Positions 12,059 to 22,101 of a stretch of 64,000 nucleotides of DNA are shown piece after piece. Each line of letters starts with the position of its first letter. Position 1 is the stretch's first letter. Source of the DNA: Adineta steineri (lineage: Eukaryota > Rotifera > Eurotatoria > Adinetida > Adinetidae). Location: contig CAJNOI010000003.1 in the NCBI GenBank assembly GCA_905250115.1, positions 70,663-134,662 on the forward strand, in the 5' to 3' direction. The notes beneath the pieces were generated by a model, which was not told where the DNA came from, made no database searches, and saw nothing but the letters and a program-made list of their open reading frames with translations. A program made the position numbers and the translations under genes.

Positions 12059-12829
12059 ATGACAATCTCTATTTATGATAGTGAACAATATTTATTTGAA
12101 ATTGCACAAAGTTTCATACGTTCACGTGTTATATTTACATCAATTGAATTAAAAATATTTGATTTATTATTATCATATAATGATGGTTTAACATGTTTAC
12201 AAATAAGTGAACAATTAACATTACATTATATTGAAAATGAATCAAGATGTTTACAAGATATACTCGATTGTTTAACATCAATGAAATTTTTAGAACGTGA
12301 TAATGAGAAATTAATTTATAAATTAACAAAATTTACACGAAATATTCTTCTACCTAATCGAAGAATTTTATCAAATCTTGATCAAGAATTTTATAATAAA
12401 ATGCCACAATTTAATGAGATTGTTCTTAATAGTTCTTTAAAAGATTCTATTAATCTTATTATGGTTTTACGTATTAAACAATTAGTTGATTTAAGTTTAT
12501 ATACAAATATTTCAATTGATTCAATTGATAAAAATGTTGATGTTATTATTATTTGGAGACAAGATGGTTTATTAAAAGAAAAAATCAAACAAGCATATGA
12601 TATATTACCATTAAATAAAAAAAGTCTTCTTATTTTAATAATACCAAATGATGAATATGATGAAGTTACATTAACACTTAATCTCTTTTTAAATATGACA
12701 ACTCCAAATAAAGAACAAGAAAATTCAAAAGAATTCTATTCAAAAAAATTTCTTAAACAAATAGGATTTCGATCTACTGAAAGAATGCAATCAGCAGATG
12801 GTTTACAACTTTTACTTGCTTATAAGTAA
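12059..12829 (+). CDS. ASMT-like O-methyltransferase homologue without SAM-binding core
   Basis: Single exon, 256 aa. Residues 1-105 match the N-terminal dimerisation/winged-helix part of acetylserotonin O-methyltransferase (hydroxyindole/caffeate OMT family): FIRSRVIFTSIELKIFDLLL, a helix-turn-helix, then FLERDNEKLIYKLTKF and a TRN...L motif. Residues about 160-256 match the family C-terminus (VDVIIIWRQDGLLKEKIKQA, LLILIIP, FYSKKFLKQIGF). Family members are about 345 aa; the roughly 90 missing residues are the middle, including the glycine-rich SAM motif (D-x-G-G-G-x-G). The usual LHDW catalytic His-Asp region reads WRQDG. A methyltransferase activity is therefore unlikely; a dimer partner or regulator is possible. 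No frameshift or stop interrupts the frame, so it does not look like a fresh pseudogene. It sits directly behind the E2-like gene. Confidence 0.75.
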   Translation: MTISIYDSEQYLFEIAQSFIRSRVIFTSIELKIFDLLLSYNDGLTCLQISEQLTLHYIENESRCLQDILDCLTSMKFLERDNEKLIYKLTKFTRNILLPNRRILSNLDQEFYNKMPQFNEIVLNSSLKDSINLIMVLRIKQLVDLSLYTNISIDSIDKNVDVIIIWRQDGLLKEKIKQAYDILPLNKKSLLILIIPNDEYDEVTLTLNLFLNMTTPNKEQENSKEFYSKKFLKQIGFRSTERMQSADGLQLLLAYK

Positions 12830-13080
12830 TTATGGTGATGGTTATTTTTTTCCATTTTATAATAGTATTCAATCAATATCTATTTTGCTTTTATTATTCG
12901 TTCGGTGTTTGACACTATTATTTATATAATTATATTTTTGTCTTTTTATTAGTTGTGAAATACAGATAATAAATATATTCGTGCAATCAATAAAATAAAT
13001 TGCATCATATCTAATTACACATAAATAAGATCTAGAGAATGTAGGACACACGAACTACCATTCATCTGAACTATACATGT
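12830..13080. other. 3' flank of the E2/ASMT-like pair, no gene
   Basis: AT-rich sequence after the methyltransferase-like stop, running to the start of the repeat block. Nothing recognisable beyond possible polyadenylation-type A/T tracts. Confidence 0.5.
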
Positions 13081-13176
13081 AAAGGTGTATGCTAGTAGGG
13101 TAATCGGCGGCGACACTGGCGGCTTTAATTATTTTTAGTTCATTGCCGGTTGTTCCGCCGCACGGCCTACATCTTT
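13081..13176. repeat. Short GC-rich hairpin repeat (MITE-like), copy 1
   Basis: About 96 bp bounded by imperfect inverted ends aaaggtgtatgc and ggcctacatcttt. It contains the island taatcggcggcg and a matching gccgcacgg, unlike the AT-rich surroundings. A related 60-bp copy lies at 17168-17227 with the same order (agtagggtaatcggcggc versus ggtagtgtaatcagcggcgg). No clear target duplication could be read. Confidence 0.6.
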
Positions 13177-13406
13177 AAATACAAATTTGTTCTAGATAAT
13201 CTTATGAGAGTAAATTATGTAATATCTTGTCGATTGTTTTATTAAGCATTCTCCGAACTTCTTTCAGATAAAATATGAGAAAAATAATTCGCATTCCTTG
13301 ATTTAGTTTGTGTTGATTGATTAATAAGGATTTGAAAAAGATTCATTAATTCAATTTTTTGATCACGTCGAACTATTTTACAACATAATATTGATAATAA
13401 ACTGAC

Positions 13407-13967
13407 GAGGGAACCTCACCAACTGTCCAATCGCTTTTTTAATAAAAACCATTGGGATAGAGGTTATCAATCATGCTGATTCCGAATATGACCATGAGAA
13501 GTGCCCTTAGGCCTTTATATGATGGTTTTCTAGAAAACCGGTTTCCAAAAACCACATACTTTTTACTAAATTATTTTTTATTTGCTCAGATTATAGAGCA
13601 TATCGAACTGCTTGTGAAATGATAGTTTTTCCTGTTTTGCAAAACTGAACTCCAAGGAAAACAATCGAAACTTTTGTATTTTGGCATTAAGTTGTTATAG
13701 TATGCACCTGTTTTATATATATTTACTTGGCTGCATTTTCTCGAATATTATATTTGAAGCAGAAAGAGTTGTTGTTTCATAGGCAACTCGATATGCTCTA
13801 TAATCTGAGCGAATAGAAAAAAATTTAGTAAAAAGTATGTGGTTTTTGGAACCGTATAAAGGCCTAAGGGCACTTCTCATGGTCATATTCGGAATCAGCA
13901 TAGTTGATAACCTCTATCGCAATGGTTTTCATTAAACAAGCGATTGGACAGTTGGTGAGGTTCCCTC
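13407..13967. mobile_element. Fold-back element with about 230-bp inverted arms
   Basis: The left arm (13407 to about 13635) begins gagggaacctcaccaactgt and runs through ataga/ggttatcaa, the tgctgattccgaatatgacc block and attatagagcatatcgaact. The right arm (about 13740-13967) is the reverse complement of these blocks in the same order, ending gttggtgaggttccctc. The arms are about 90% alike with small indels and enclose about 100 bp. No transposase frame is present; a 62-aa frame in the right arm is a by-product of the arm. This is a non-autonomous DNA transposon or fold-back insertion. I could not define a target-site duplication. Confidence 0.75.
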
Positions 13968-13990
13968 ATAAGTAGTTTCTGTAACTACTT

Positions 13991-14141
13991 TAGTAAAACC
14001 CACTATTTCTTGATTTTCAGAGACATGGTTTGACATATTAGAAATTCGAAAGTAGCCAATCGATAGAGCTCGTCGAGCTCTGTTTGGAACACTTCTTAGA
14101 ATAGTTGGAACACCTTCCTAAACGAATATGGGAAGGTTTTA
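13991..14141. repeat. Direct repeat unit A (left copy)
   Basis: About 150 bp, from tagtaaaacccactatttc through cagagacatg, ccaatcgatagagctcgtcg and gaatatgggaaggtttta. A second, diverged copy with the same landmarks in the same order is at 14521-14661. This copy is flanked on both sides by a short tandem phrase (aagtagttNctgtaactac at about 13970 and 14142). Confidence 0.7.
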
Positions 14142-14159
14142 CTAAGTAGTTGCTGTAAC

Positions 14160-14515
14160 TACCCAGGTCGAATATTGTCTGTCGTAAACGACCGTATACG
14201 AATGTCGTACCGTATTATTCCGTATTTTTACGACAGAATACGATCATTCCAGGGTATGAGAATCTGACCATTTCTTGTCATCGTAGTTAAGTAGCTCCAA
14301 CTGATCTAAAGGCAAGCCGTTTACAACTAAAAAACGATCGAATACTGCCATCGTAACCGATCGTTTATCTGCGTAAACGAGAGTATACGATACGGAAAAA
14401 TACGACCGTAATACTGAGACAGATATTACGTGAAAATACGGCGGGACACGACCGTATACGGGATTGTAACCGGTCGCTTATGACCGTATACGAATCGCGT
14501 ATTCATCGACTTGGG
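14160..14515. repeat. CGTA-rich block between the direct repeats
   Basis: About 350 bp packed with cgtatacg, ccgtatac, gtcgtaaacgac and related self-complementary words on both strands, very different from the surrounding AT-rich DNA. No coding frame. It probably belongs to the same composite repeat as the flanking direct copies. Confidence 0.6.
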
Positions 14516-14520
14516 TACCC

Positions 14521-14661
14521 TAGTAAAAACCTACTATTTCGGGATTTTTCAGAGACATGATGTCAGATATTAGAAATTCCAAAGTGGCCAATCGATAGAG
14601 CTCGTCGAATTCTACTTGGACCACTTAAAACACCTTCTCAAATGAATATGGGAAGGTTTTA
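14521..14661. repeat. Direct repeat unit A (right copy)
   Basis: Diverged copy of 13991-14141: tagtaaaaacctactatttc, cagagacatg, ccaatcgatagagctcgtcg, then gaatatgggaaggttttag. Together with the left copy it brackets the CGTA-rich block. Confidence 0.7.
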
Positions 14662-14668
14662 GTTGAAT

Positions 14669-15066
14669 ATGGAGCCAACTTCACCTACGTATAATATGAA
14701 CTATTTCAAACATGGTCAACGTTCACATTTACTCGAAGCTGTTAAACATAAGTATCCCTGTCGTCTAAAACTGACCGGAACTGATTCAGTGGGAAACGAA
14801 TTCTATTAGGGGGGTTTCGTCTCTCTTCTATTTTTCTCTTTTCTCGATATAAATATGTGTGTGGAGGAGAGATTTTTTCCTTTTTCAAATAAAGTAACAT
14901 CAGCTCGAAGAAGCGGGCTAACAAATTCATAGCAACCAACACGATCAAATTAACAGACAAAGGATTAGTTGATCAAAGCAGACCTGTATATTTAAATACT
15001 TTTCACATACGGTTTGTTGGTAATGTAGTTACCGAAGAAAATGATGATATTAACGTGGTTTCATGA
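14669..15066 (+). CDS. Possible two-exon small gene or gene fragment, 81 aa
   Basis: Exon 14669-14751 (MEPTSPTYNMNYFKHGQRSH...) ends at a gtatcc donor and joins exon 14904-15066 after a cag acceptor, giving 81 aa in frame. The second exon (KFIATNTIKLTDKGLVDQ, VYLNTFHIRFVGNVV) looks protein-like rather than random. I recognise no family. It may equally be a decayed fragment of a larger gene carried by the repeat block just upstream; nearby frames on the other strand are weaker. Treat as tentative. Confidence 0.3.
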
Positions 15067-15764
15067 TGGAAAAATCTATGAACTATATTTTATAATCATA
15101 TGCTTCATTTCAAATAAAGTCTTGATTCATTAAATAAATCTTCTTCAAATAGTTTATTTTACTGCTAACAAAAAATTTTAATAAAAAGCATCTATGAAAC
15201 TGACCTGGTTGTTCAGAATCGCATTGTTTTAAATAAATGATTCTAAACATGTTTCATATATTAATAAGTTCACAATCATTGCTACTTAAATATTATTTTT
15301 GTAATTCTAAAGCATGTTTATCATGATTTAAAGCTTAACGAGAATTTTCTTGTCGATAATAAATTGACAGCAATTGAAAAAACTCATAGAAAAAGAGAGA
15401 TAGTCGGAATCTGCATTATTGAAATAGAGATTATAAAAGTAAACTTCATGAATGCTTCTTCTGTAACTTATAACATTGATTTCTGTTTATAGAAAATAAT
15501 TCTTCTCTCGCACTATTTATTTGATATAGTGAGTAGATGTTGAACAACACCGATCAATTGAGTTTTTTTGTAAAAAGATCAGCAAGAAAAGATATTAACG
15601 GCAATTTGATTTGCAAAGTTCAAATAGTAAAAAAAGACAGAAAAATATCAGCGCATAGGCGATCTTTTCTCAGCATATCTTAAAATCAAATGATACTTCT
15701 ACGTTTTTGTGAGAAAATTACACTCGAAAAAATATTCTTATTTATTTACGGAAAAAAATTGATG
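15067..15764. other. AT-rich spacer, nothing seen
   Basis: About 700 bp between the tentative 81-aa frame and the TRIP13 fragment. No coding frame, RNA gene or repeat recognised. Confidence 0.5.
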
Positions 15765-16100
15765 TTATAAATTATTCAATTGTTGTAAATAATCCTTCGT
15801 ATTTTTTTGATATTTTAATTGTTCTTGCATTGCTTTAAAAACTTCATCAGAATGAATAAAATCATCTAATTGTTGAATATGTGAATATGCAATCATTGGT
15901 AATTTTCTCAACGTTCTTCCACTTAATCCATCACTTTGTTGAGCTGAAGTCAATAGTTTATCTTTGATTTCTTCCGACTGATTTGATGATGATGAATGAA
16001 TAAGATTTTTTTTCAATTAATTCATCAAAACAAGCTCGATATATATGAAAAATTGTTTTCAATGATGGTGGTCCAATAAATAAACTTAAATATTGAGGGT
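15765..16100 (-). pseudogene. TRIP13: TRIP13 (pachytene checkpoint AAA+ ATPase) C-terminal fragment, frameshifted
   Basis: The segment encodes YLSLFIGPPSLKTIFHIYRA CFDELIEK in one frame, then GLSGRTLRKLPMIAYSHI and the rest of the C-terminus in the next frame. These match the end of TRIP13/PCH2, where IGPPS and GLSGRxLRKLP are signature segments of the AAA+ lid. The frame switch falls in a run of eight A (minus strand, 16006-16013), where one base fewer would restore continuity. No ATPase core (Walker A/B) exists upstream. Instead there is a gtgggtgtgggt-type microsatellite and then a UTP20 fragment. It is a truncated, broken copy rather than a functional gene. Confidence 0.8.
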
Positions 16101-16145
16101 GGGTGTGGGTGTTTTTGTTTATTCTCTTGCATTCGCATCTACACC

Positions 16146-16994
16146 TCACACCTCACACCCTTTATTCTTCTTATCTATAGTGGAATTAAAAAAGAAGAAC
16201 AGTGAATTACTTTCTGCTTTGTTCTCATTAAAATCTAATTGAAAATGAAATGCATTAACAATAGCTGAAGTTGTTTTAGTTACACATCGTTTTTGTGATA
16301 AATTTAATGTTCGTTTATTTGTTGTTAATTGACGAAAATAAGAAATAAATAGTTGATTATATTTCAACCATGATAATATTTGACATAATGTTGTTAAACA
16401 TACAAAAACGATTTCATTATTAATAATATCATTTATAAATGAACAAACAATTGGTAAAAGATAATTATTTATTGTTGTAACATGAAATGGTTGTTGATCA
16501 TGTATTAATTTAAAACGTTTTAATGCTCTATAACGTCGATGATTTTGTACATGAGTTATATTATGAAAAAAATCAATTTCAATATCATTATAATTACGTA
16601 AACGTTTTAAATCATTTGAATCTTCATTATCAATATTAATATCAGTAATAAATGCTAAATGATGAATATTAATTGATATTGCTGGTTGTTTTCAAATTGC
16701 ACGAATTTTCGTAAGAAAATAAGTTTGATATAATGAAATTTGTTTAAGAAATAATTGAATACATTGTGAAGCGTATTCACGTAATGATAAATCATTTACT
16801 GAATAATGTAATTCATATAAACAATGATAAAATAAACATAAATATTCATGTTTATCTTTATCAATATCTTGTACATTTACTAATTCTTTTGCTAAATCTT
16901 GATAACTACTTAAACGACCTTCATCAATTGCTTCTGCATTCCAAGAATTAAGTTTAGTTAATTGTTTTAAATACCAAATTGTACTAAAATACAA
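16146..16994 (-). pseudogene. UTP20: UTP20 (U3 snoRNP component) internal fragment with in-frame stop
   Basis: Reading minus from an acceptor at about 16984, the frame gives YLKQLTKLNSWNAEAIDEGR and so on. It continues through a TGA (at about 16692) into INIHHLAFITD, DIEIDFFHNITHVQNHRRYR and LLPIVCSFINDIINNEIVFV up to AFHFQLDFNENKA. The segment D-I-E-x-D-F-F-x-N-I-x-H-x-Q-x-H-R-R-x-R-A-L is typical of UTP20, a very large HEAT-repeat protein of the small-subunit processome. Only about 275 of some 2,700 residues are present, with no neighbouring exons. The nonsense codon and the abrupt junction to the TRIP13 fragment mark it as a relic. Confidence 0.75.
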
Positions 16995-17167
16995 AACAAA
17001 AAAACACCTAGTAGTACAACCGTTATGAGAGAAAAATATGCTCTAAATAGCGAGCAAAAAAAAACAGTATACATCTAATTCTCCACAACAGATTTTAGCA
17101 TATATTCGTAAAAACTAGTATTGTAATCCTACATAACTATTATCGTTTTACTAGCTATAATATAGAT

Positions 17168-17227
17168 AGAGGCATAAGCCGGTAGTGTAATCAGCGGCGG
17201 CTGCTCAGTCGTACGGCTTACACCTCT
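17168..17227. repeat. Short GC-rich hairpin repeat (MITE-like), copy 2
   Basis: 60 bp with inverted ends agaggcataagcc and ggcttacacctct around ggtagtgtaatcagcggcgg. Related to the copy at 13081-13176, but shorter in the middle. Confidence 0.6.
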
Positions 17228-17619
17228 ATATACATGTCAAGATTTCTTCAAGAGAGAGAAAAGATGTTGTCTCATTGGAGTTGATTGATATCGAAATATA
17301 ACATTGTCTCTGAAATTTCATTCCTGTTAGCTAAGACTATAATATCTTATAATAATGCAAAGATTTACAATAAAAATATCTGACGATTTAAATGCGAATT
17401 AAAATAGAAAAATCTGGAAAATCTCAAGTAGTCAGAAAAGAAATGTAAACATATCGTTTGTCATTTCATATGACAGCATTGATGTCATCCATCAGCAATC
17501 ATTTCGATCTGATCAATGTCTATTACAACATAAAGTAAAAGTGTCTTATTTATAAAATCTAAAATTTTCTTTATTTTTTCATATAAATTAATATTTTAAC
17601 AAATAAATAATAAAAAGAA
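17228..17619. other. AT-rich spacer before NCAPH 3' end
   Basis: No gene or repeat recognised. The stretch contains the presumed 3' UTR of NCAPH at its right edge. Confidence 0.5.
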
Positions 17620-20129
17620 TTAAATTATCGATTGTGAATATGTCAATTGTGTTGAATCAATAAACGGTTGTTTTTGTATAATAAGATCATCACGTTGTAG
17701 ATTATTTTTCATATATAACTGATTTTTATTACAATTATTTAACATACAATAAAAAGCGGATACAATTTGATCTTTTTCATAGGAAATTATACCTTGATCA
17801 ATAAGATTAATACATAATGTTGATAATGATATAGGAGTTGTTGAATTTATATTCTCATGATTATATTCATCATATAATTGAATTTGAAGTTTTTTTGCGT
17901 CAATTTTAGCAAAATTTTTATCAAATTCAATTTTATCATAATATGTAGGACGATTAAATTCATATTGTAATTGTTCAGGAAATGAATTATTATGATCAGA
18001 TGGTTCAAAATTATAATTTTCATCATTATTTGTAGAGTAGTTCGTATAATAATTTGATAATATTTCTGGATTATAATCAGGAAAATAATTAAAATTAGAT
18101 AAATCAATTAATGGACGTAATTTTCTTGAAAGTCTTAATTGAAATTCATTTTTATTATGTAAATGAAATCTCGAAGATTTTCGAAGTGTTGTTGGTAAAA
18201 TTTTTCGTTTACTTTTTTTTAATGATTTCCTAGTCCATGAATCCAAAGACATTAATTCATTTAATGATTGATTTTTTTCCTCATTAAATAAATCTAATTT
18301 AAAATAATGTGTAGAACGAATACGAGTAGATTTTCTTAATGTTTTTTCTTCAGGCATTGGTATTGATTTAATCGTATCTGGTAATAAATTTGTATATTTC
18401 CATAAATATGGTCCAGCAAATAATTTCAATTTTGTAGAATCAAAGTAACTGTACTCGGATGAATCATTCTTTGAAATAGAAAATTATATTCATTTTTAAA
18501 GAAAGAAAATATTTCGTATCTTAAAGAGATGTTCATCGCGATAAATGAATCTATAAAAGTATTGGCTGGACGATAGAGAACTACATTGCCCTCCGAAACC
18601 CGATTCCGATGGAGTCGGAGTCGGAATAAAAAACTCGACTCCGCAGTTCTCTACTAGACGATGCAATAGTCATAGAAATGTACTGAGAGAAAGAGATTCT
18701 TTTTAATCTGAATCATCATAAACTATATTTATTCGAAAATTTGAAGTATGTTTTACTGAATATACCTTATCACGAAGTAATTGAGGTATATGATCAGCAA
18801 ATGACATTTTACTTTGCAGTAATGTTACATCCATTGATACCATTGTTGTTGGAAAAGTCTTTAAAATAAATGAATAATAAAAGATTAGTTTTTTAAATTA
18901 AATAAGCTTACATGAGCTGATCGTAATTCTTGGAAATAATAATTTGATACATCATCACGTACTTCACTGAAATCATTACTAAATATTTCATTTGGTATAT
19001 CTTGTCCATCATTTAAACTAATTAATGAACTGTCAATAACTGAACATTCATTAATTGTTTCAATATAAGATTCTGTTGAATCTTCATTGAATGAAAATTC
19101 TCTTAATGTTTGACAACCTACGAAAAAAAAGTTCAAATCAAGTAGAAAAAATTCTTCTATTTACCAAGAATATGATTTTCTTCTTCATAATCTTTAATAA
19201 CATCTCGTAATGGAATTAAATCATATATCGTCTTCATAGTTATATCAAGTATTCGTTCATTATCATCATATTCTTTATTAATTTGATTATTTAAATTAAT
19301 AAAACCATTTACAAGTGGATAATCACTTGATGAATACATTGTATATGAAATCATATCTGCGTATAATGAATCAGCTCCAATTCCACCTGGCCATTGACAT
19401 AGATTCGATGGTTGAAATGGATGAAATTCAAATTCATATGAGAGTGAAATTGTTGATAAATCAGTTGCAAGATATGAACTTTTTTTTATTTTATTACGGG
19501 ATGTAATCTGTTTTGGTGTTTCTATTGCGTCTAAATCTGCACGATTCAATTCTTCTTCATCACCATCTTTGTCTTGAAAAGTTCCATTAAGTTTTTGAGT
19601 TTCAGCATGAAGAGCATCAACACGATATCCATAAATTTTTGCACTAAGAAAAGTTTTAGTAAATTTTTTTTCTAATAAATATATTTCTTTACCTTGTATC
19701 AATAACTGATCCAGCTTTAACAAAATTAGGTTCATGATAATGATCATCAAAAGAATCAATTTTATCATCAAATGCAATAAGATCTATGATTTCAGGTAAT
19801 CGTTCAATTAATGAACAATGAAAAGCATTTTTTGCATTTATCTTATTTTTTGCAGTCAATTCAACGGTTTGTTCATATAAAGTAATTAATTGTACAGGTG
19901 TTCGAATATTTTCATCAACTCCACTATCAGTTCCTGTTGAAGTATTAAGAAATATACGTGATTGTCGTCGACTAGTTGGAGAAGTTTCATTATCTGAACC
20001 AAAATGATTTGTTATTCGATTGATTAACGAACTAAAAAATTAAATTTTCAGATAAAATTTCGAATAATTGATTTAAATTCTCTACCGTCGAGGTACTGGT
20101 AAACATTCGTTTTCGTCTTCGTCGATCAT
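17620..20129 (-). CDS. NCAPH: Condensin complex subunit 2 (NCAPH / Barren / CND2)
   Basis: Six exons (20129-20086, 20031-19693, 19643-19165, 19117-18912, 18858-18766, 18468-17620) close in frame to 669 aa (human about 740). NCAPH is the kleisin of condensin I, bridging the SMC2 and SMC4 heads and binding the HEAT subunits. Family segments seen: the N-terminal helix region LYEQTVELTAKNKINAKNAF, the conserved AKIYGYRVDALHAETQKLNG, FEFHPFQPSNLCQW, the NDSSEYSYFDSTKLKLFAGP block before a tryptophan-containing strand, and a C-terminal winged-helix region that binds an SMC head (LSTLCINLIDQGIISYEKDQ). The start ATG is preceded by no competing ATG in frame. The last intron (18469-18765) contains a short inverted-repeat insertion. 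Identification is secure from several blocks in order. Confidence 0.92.
18574..18653. repeat. Inverted-repeat insertion in NCAPH intron 5
   Basis: About 80 bp with ends tagagaactac and gcagttctcta and an interior of gattccgatggagtcggagt, gactccg words. It is GC-rich against the intron background. No target duplication was established. Confidence 0.5.
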
Positions 20130-22101
20130 TTTAATTCTGATTCATATATATTTATTTCGTGTTCTTTCTTATTCTATCATCATCCATCAAACTATATGTA
20201 CCGAGCGCTACTTGCGAAGCTTTTCGTATGGAAATATAATACATTTGAAAAATGTCAATTGACTTTACATACATTTCAATCAAATGACACTATCTATCTT
20301 CATTGATATTATCGAATAACTTTATTTAAGATTAAGTATATCTCATTCAACCGTATTTTATGAGATCTAAAATATTTATTTTCCAAATAAGTCTCTATTA
20401 AAGATATAACTACCACATCATTTTAGTATCTATCAGTAACAGTAACAATGATGTTGATCGACCATAATTTTGAAATAGGCTGTCACATTTAATAGATATT
20501 TCAAACGATATTGTTTTCTCAAGCAGTGTTTTCTATTCAGGTTTCTATTCTCGGGTGTACGAACCGAAGTTCCACGTGGGTGCCGCTCACCTAGCCCACC
20601 CGCTAGATAAAACACTGTTCTCAAGAAACAATAGTATGATTCTATAACTATTATTTTATTGCACTTGTAATATCTATAAGTTTATATGTTGAAATTCAAA
20701 TTTTCTGTAATTCTAATAGATATTTAACTTTGACGAATAATTCTCTCTTTATCATATAATGTCTATATGTATATAAATCGAGATCTATTAATTGATTTAT
20801 AAGAACCCCTGATAGAATCAATGCTTTCATAGAATTATCTATTCTTATTGGATAAAATTCTTGATTTTTTTTATATCTAGTCTTTTTATCGATTGGTTCA
20901 AATATTTGTTTTCAATTGCATATTTGATCAGCTAATTTCTCTCTTCTTCCCTCCTTCTTTCTCTATTTGCTGTTCATAAAGCACATAGTCAATTACGCAT
21001 TTATATCGCATTATTGACAAATACATTCGATAATCTGCTTTTGCATGCCGATCATTTCTTTTCATTAAAAAGAATGTGTAAGTATATAGCTATTCGTCAT
21101 TTTTCACATATCTTTTTTATATAGATCAATAGTTCCCTTTTCTTTTTTTGATTTCAAAAAGTATGAATCTTTTTTTTAAAAGAGAGTAGCAACATTAAAC
21201 GAGATCTTTTATAGGCTTTAGTATGATGTATATAGTAATTTGCTCTAAGATCTCAATGACATCTTCCCACAGATCAGATTTGATATTATCGTCAATTTTA
21301 GGAAATAAAAAGAATGTTCCAAATTGAAAGAAATTCATTCCTCTATAGTGGTTAAGTGGTCATTCCTTCTCTATCAGTGTAAGATGCTAAAAAACAATCT
21401 CTCTATATGTGTAAAACATCGATCGCATGTTTATCAAAATTTTCTATCTTTTTCCTCAATTTACCGAAGCGTAACATAAAGGAATGAGTTAAAAAATGTA
21501 AATAGTGATGAATTTCGCACGAAAACGAAAAGTCTTATCACACGATGACACAATTGTTGTGTCGCGTTGCGAAAAAAAAAACAAGAAAGCATTTATAAAA
21601 ACATGTCTGCTAGGTTGATGCGCACGCGCGTGTATATTGCATACATATATAAATAATTGTTATTACATTCCATTTCTGTTTTAAAAGTGACATAATTGTT
21701 GTTGAAAGATCGCATTAAGACACTGAATATATATGTTTGTATTTAAGCGAAACGGATCATCTTCACTTGACTTCATAAGGATCAAACAAATTGTTGTTCG
21801 TTTCTCAGCTTGCGCTCATACGATGAGCTGCTAATAGAATCGTATGTAAGAGATTTAACATGATGATGTAACTCAAGAAAAGCTGTGAAATAATGCGGTA
21901 TCTTAGAAAAAGAAACATTAAAGTGAATTAGTATCATTCAGCAGGTGTCATTTTGTGTAATTGAATGTATTTGCCACTTTATGAGAACATAATCGAATGA
22001 TGACAATAAGGTTTATACCACTTCAATTAGGTCAATTAATGATATCCTGCTGTCGATCAGTACATTTTCTTTTTTTGAATTTAGATAACGTTACTTCATT
22101 G
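20130..22101. other. Intergenic between NCAPH and the nuclear receptor
   Basis: About 2 kb between divergent genes. It holds one hAT-type MITE (20524-20617) and otherwise AT-rich sequence without coding frames or RNA genes that I recognise. Promoters of both genes must lie here or in the outer parts; no core element is identifiable by eye. Confidence 0.55.
20524..20617. mobile_element. 94-bp hAT-type MITE with exact 8-bp target duplication
   Basis: Ends cagtgttttcta and tagataaaacactg are inverted repeats. The element is flanked on both sides by TTCTCAAG (20516-20523 and 20618-20625). An 8-bp duplication and a CAG-starting terminus are the hAT superfamily hallmarks. The body is GC-rich (ccacgtgggtgccgctcacc) and non-coding. 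Confidence 0.88.

Noticed and set aside
13713..13901. 62-aa frame in the fold-back element
   Set aside because: Same sequence occurs inverted in the other arm; explained by the repeat, not by coding.
20433..20624. 63-aa frame and a possible tRNA-like hairpin
   Set aside because: The paired ends are terminal repeats of a MITE with 8-bp target duplications; no tRNA arms or anticodon loop fit.
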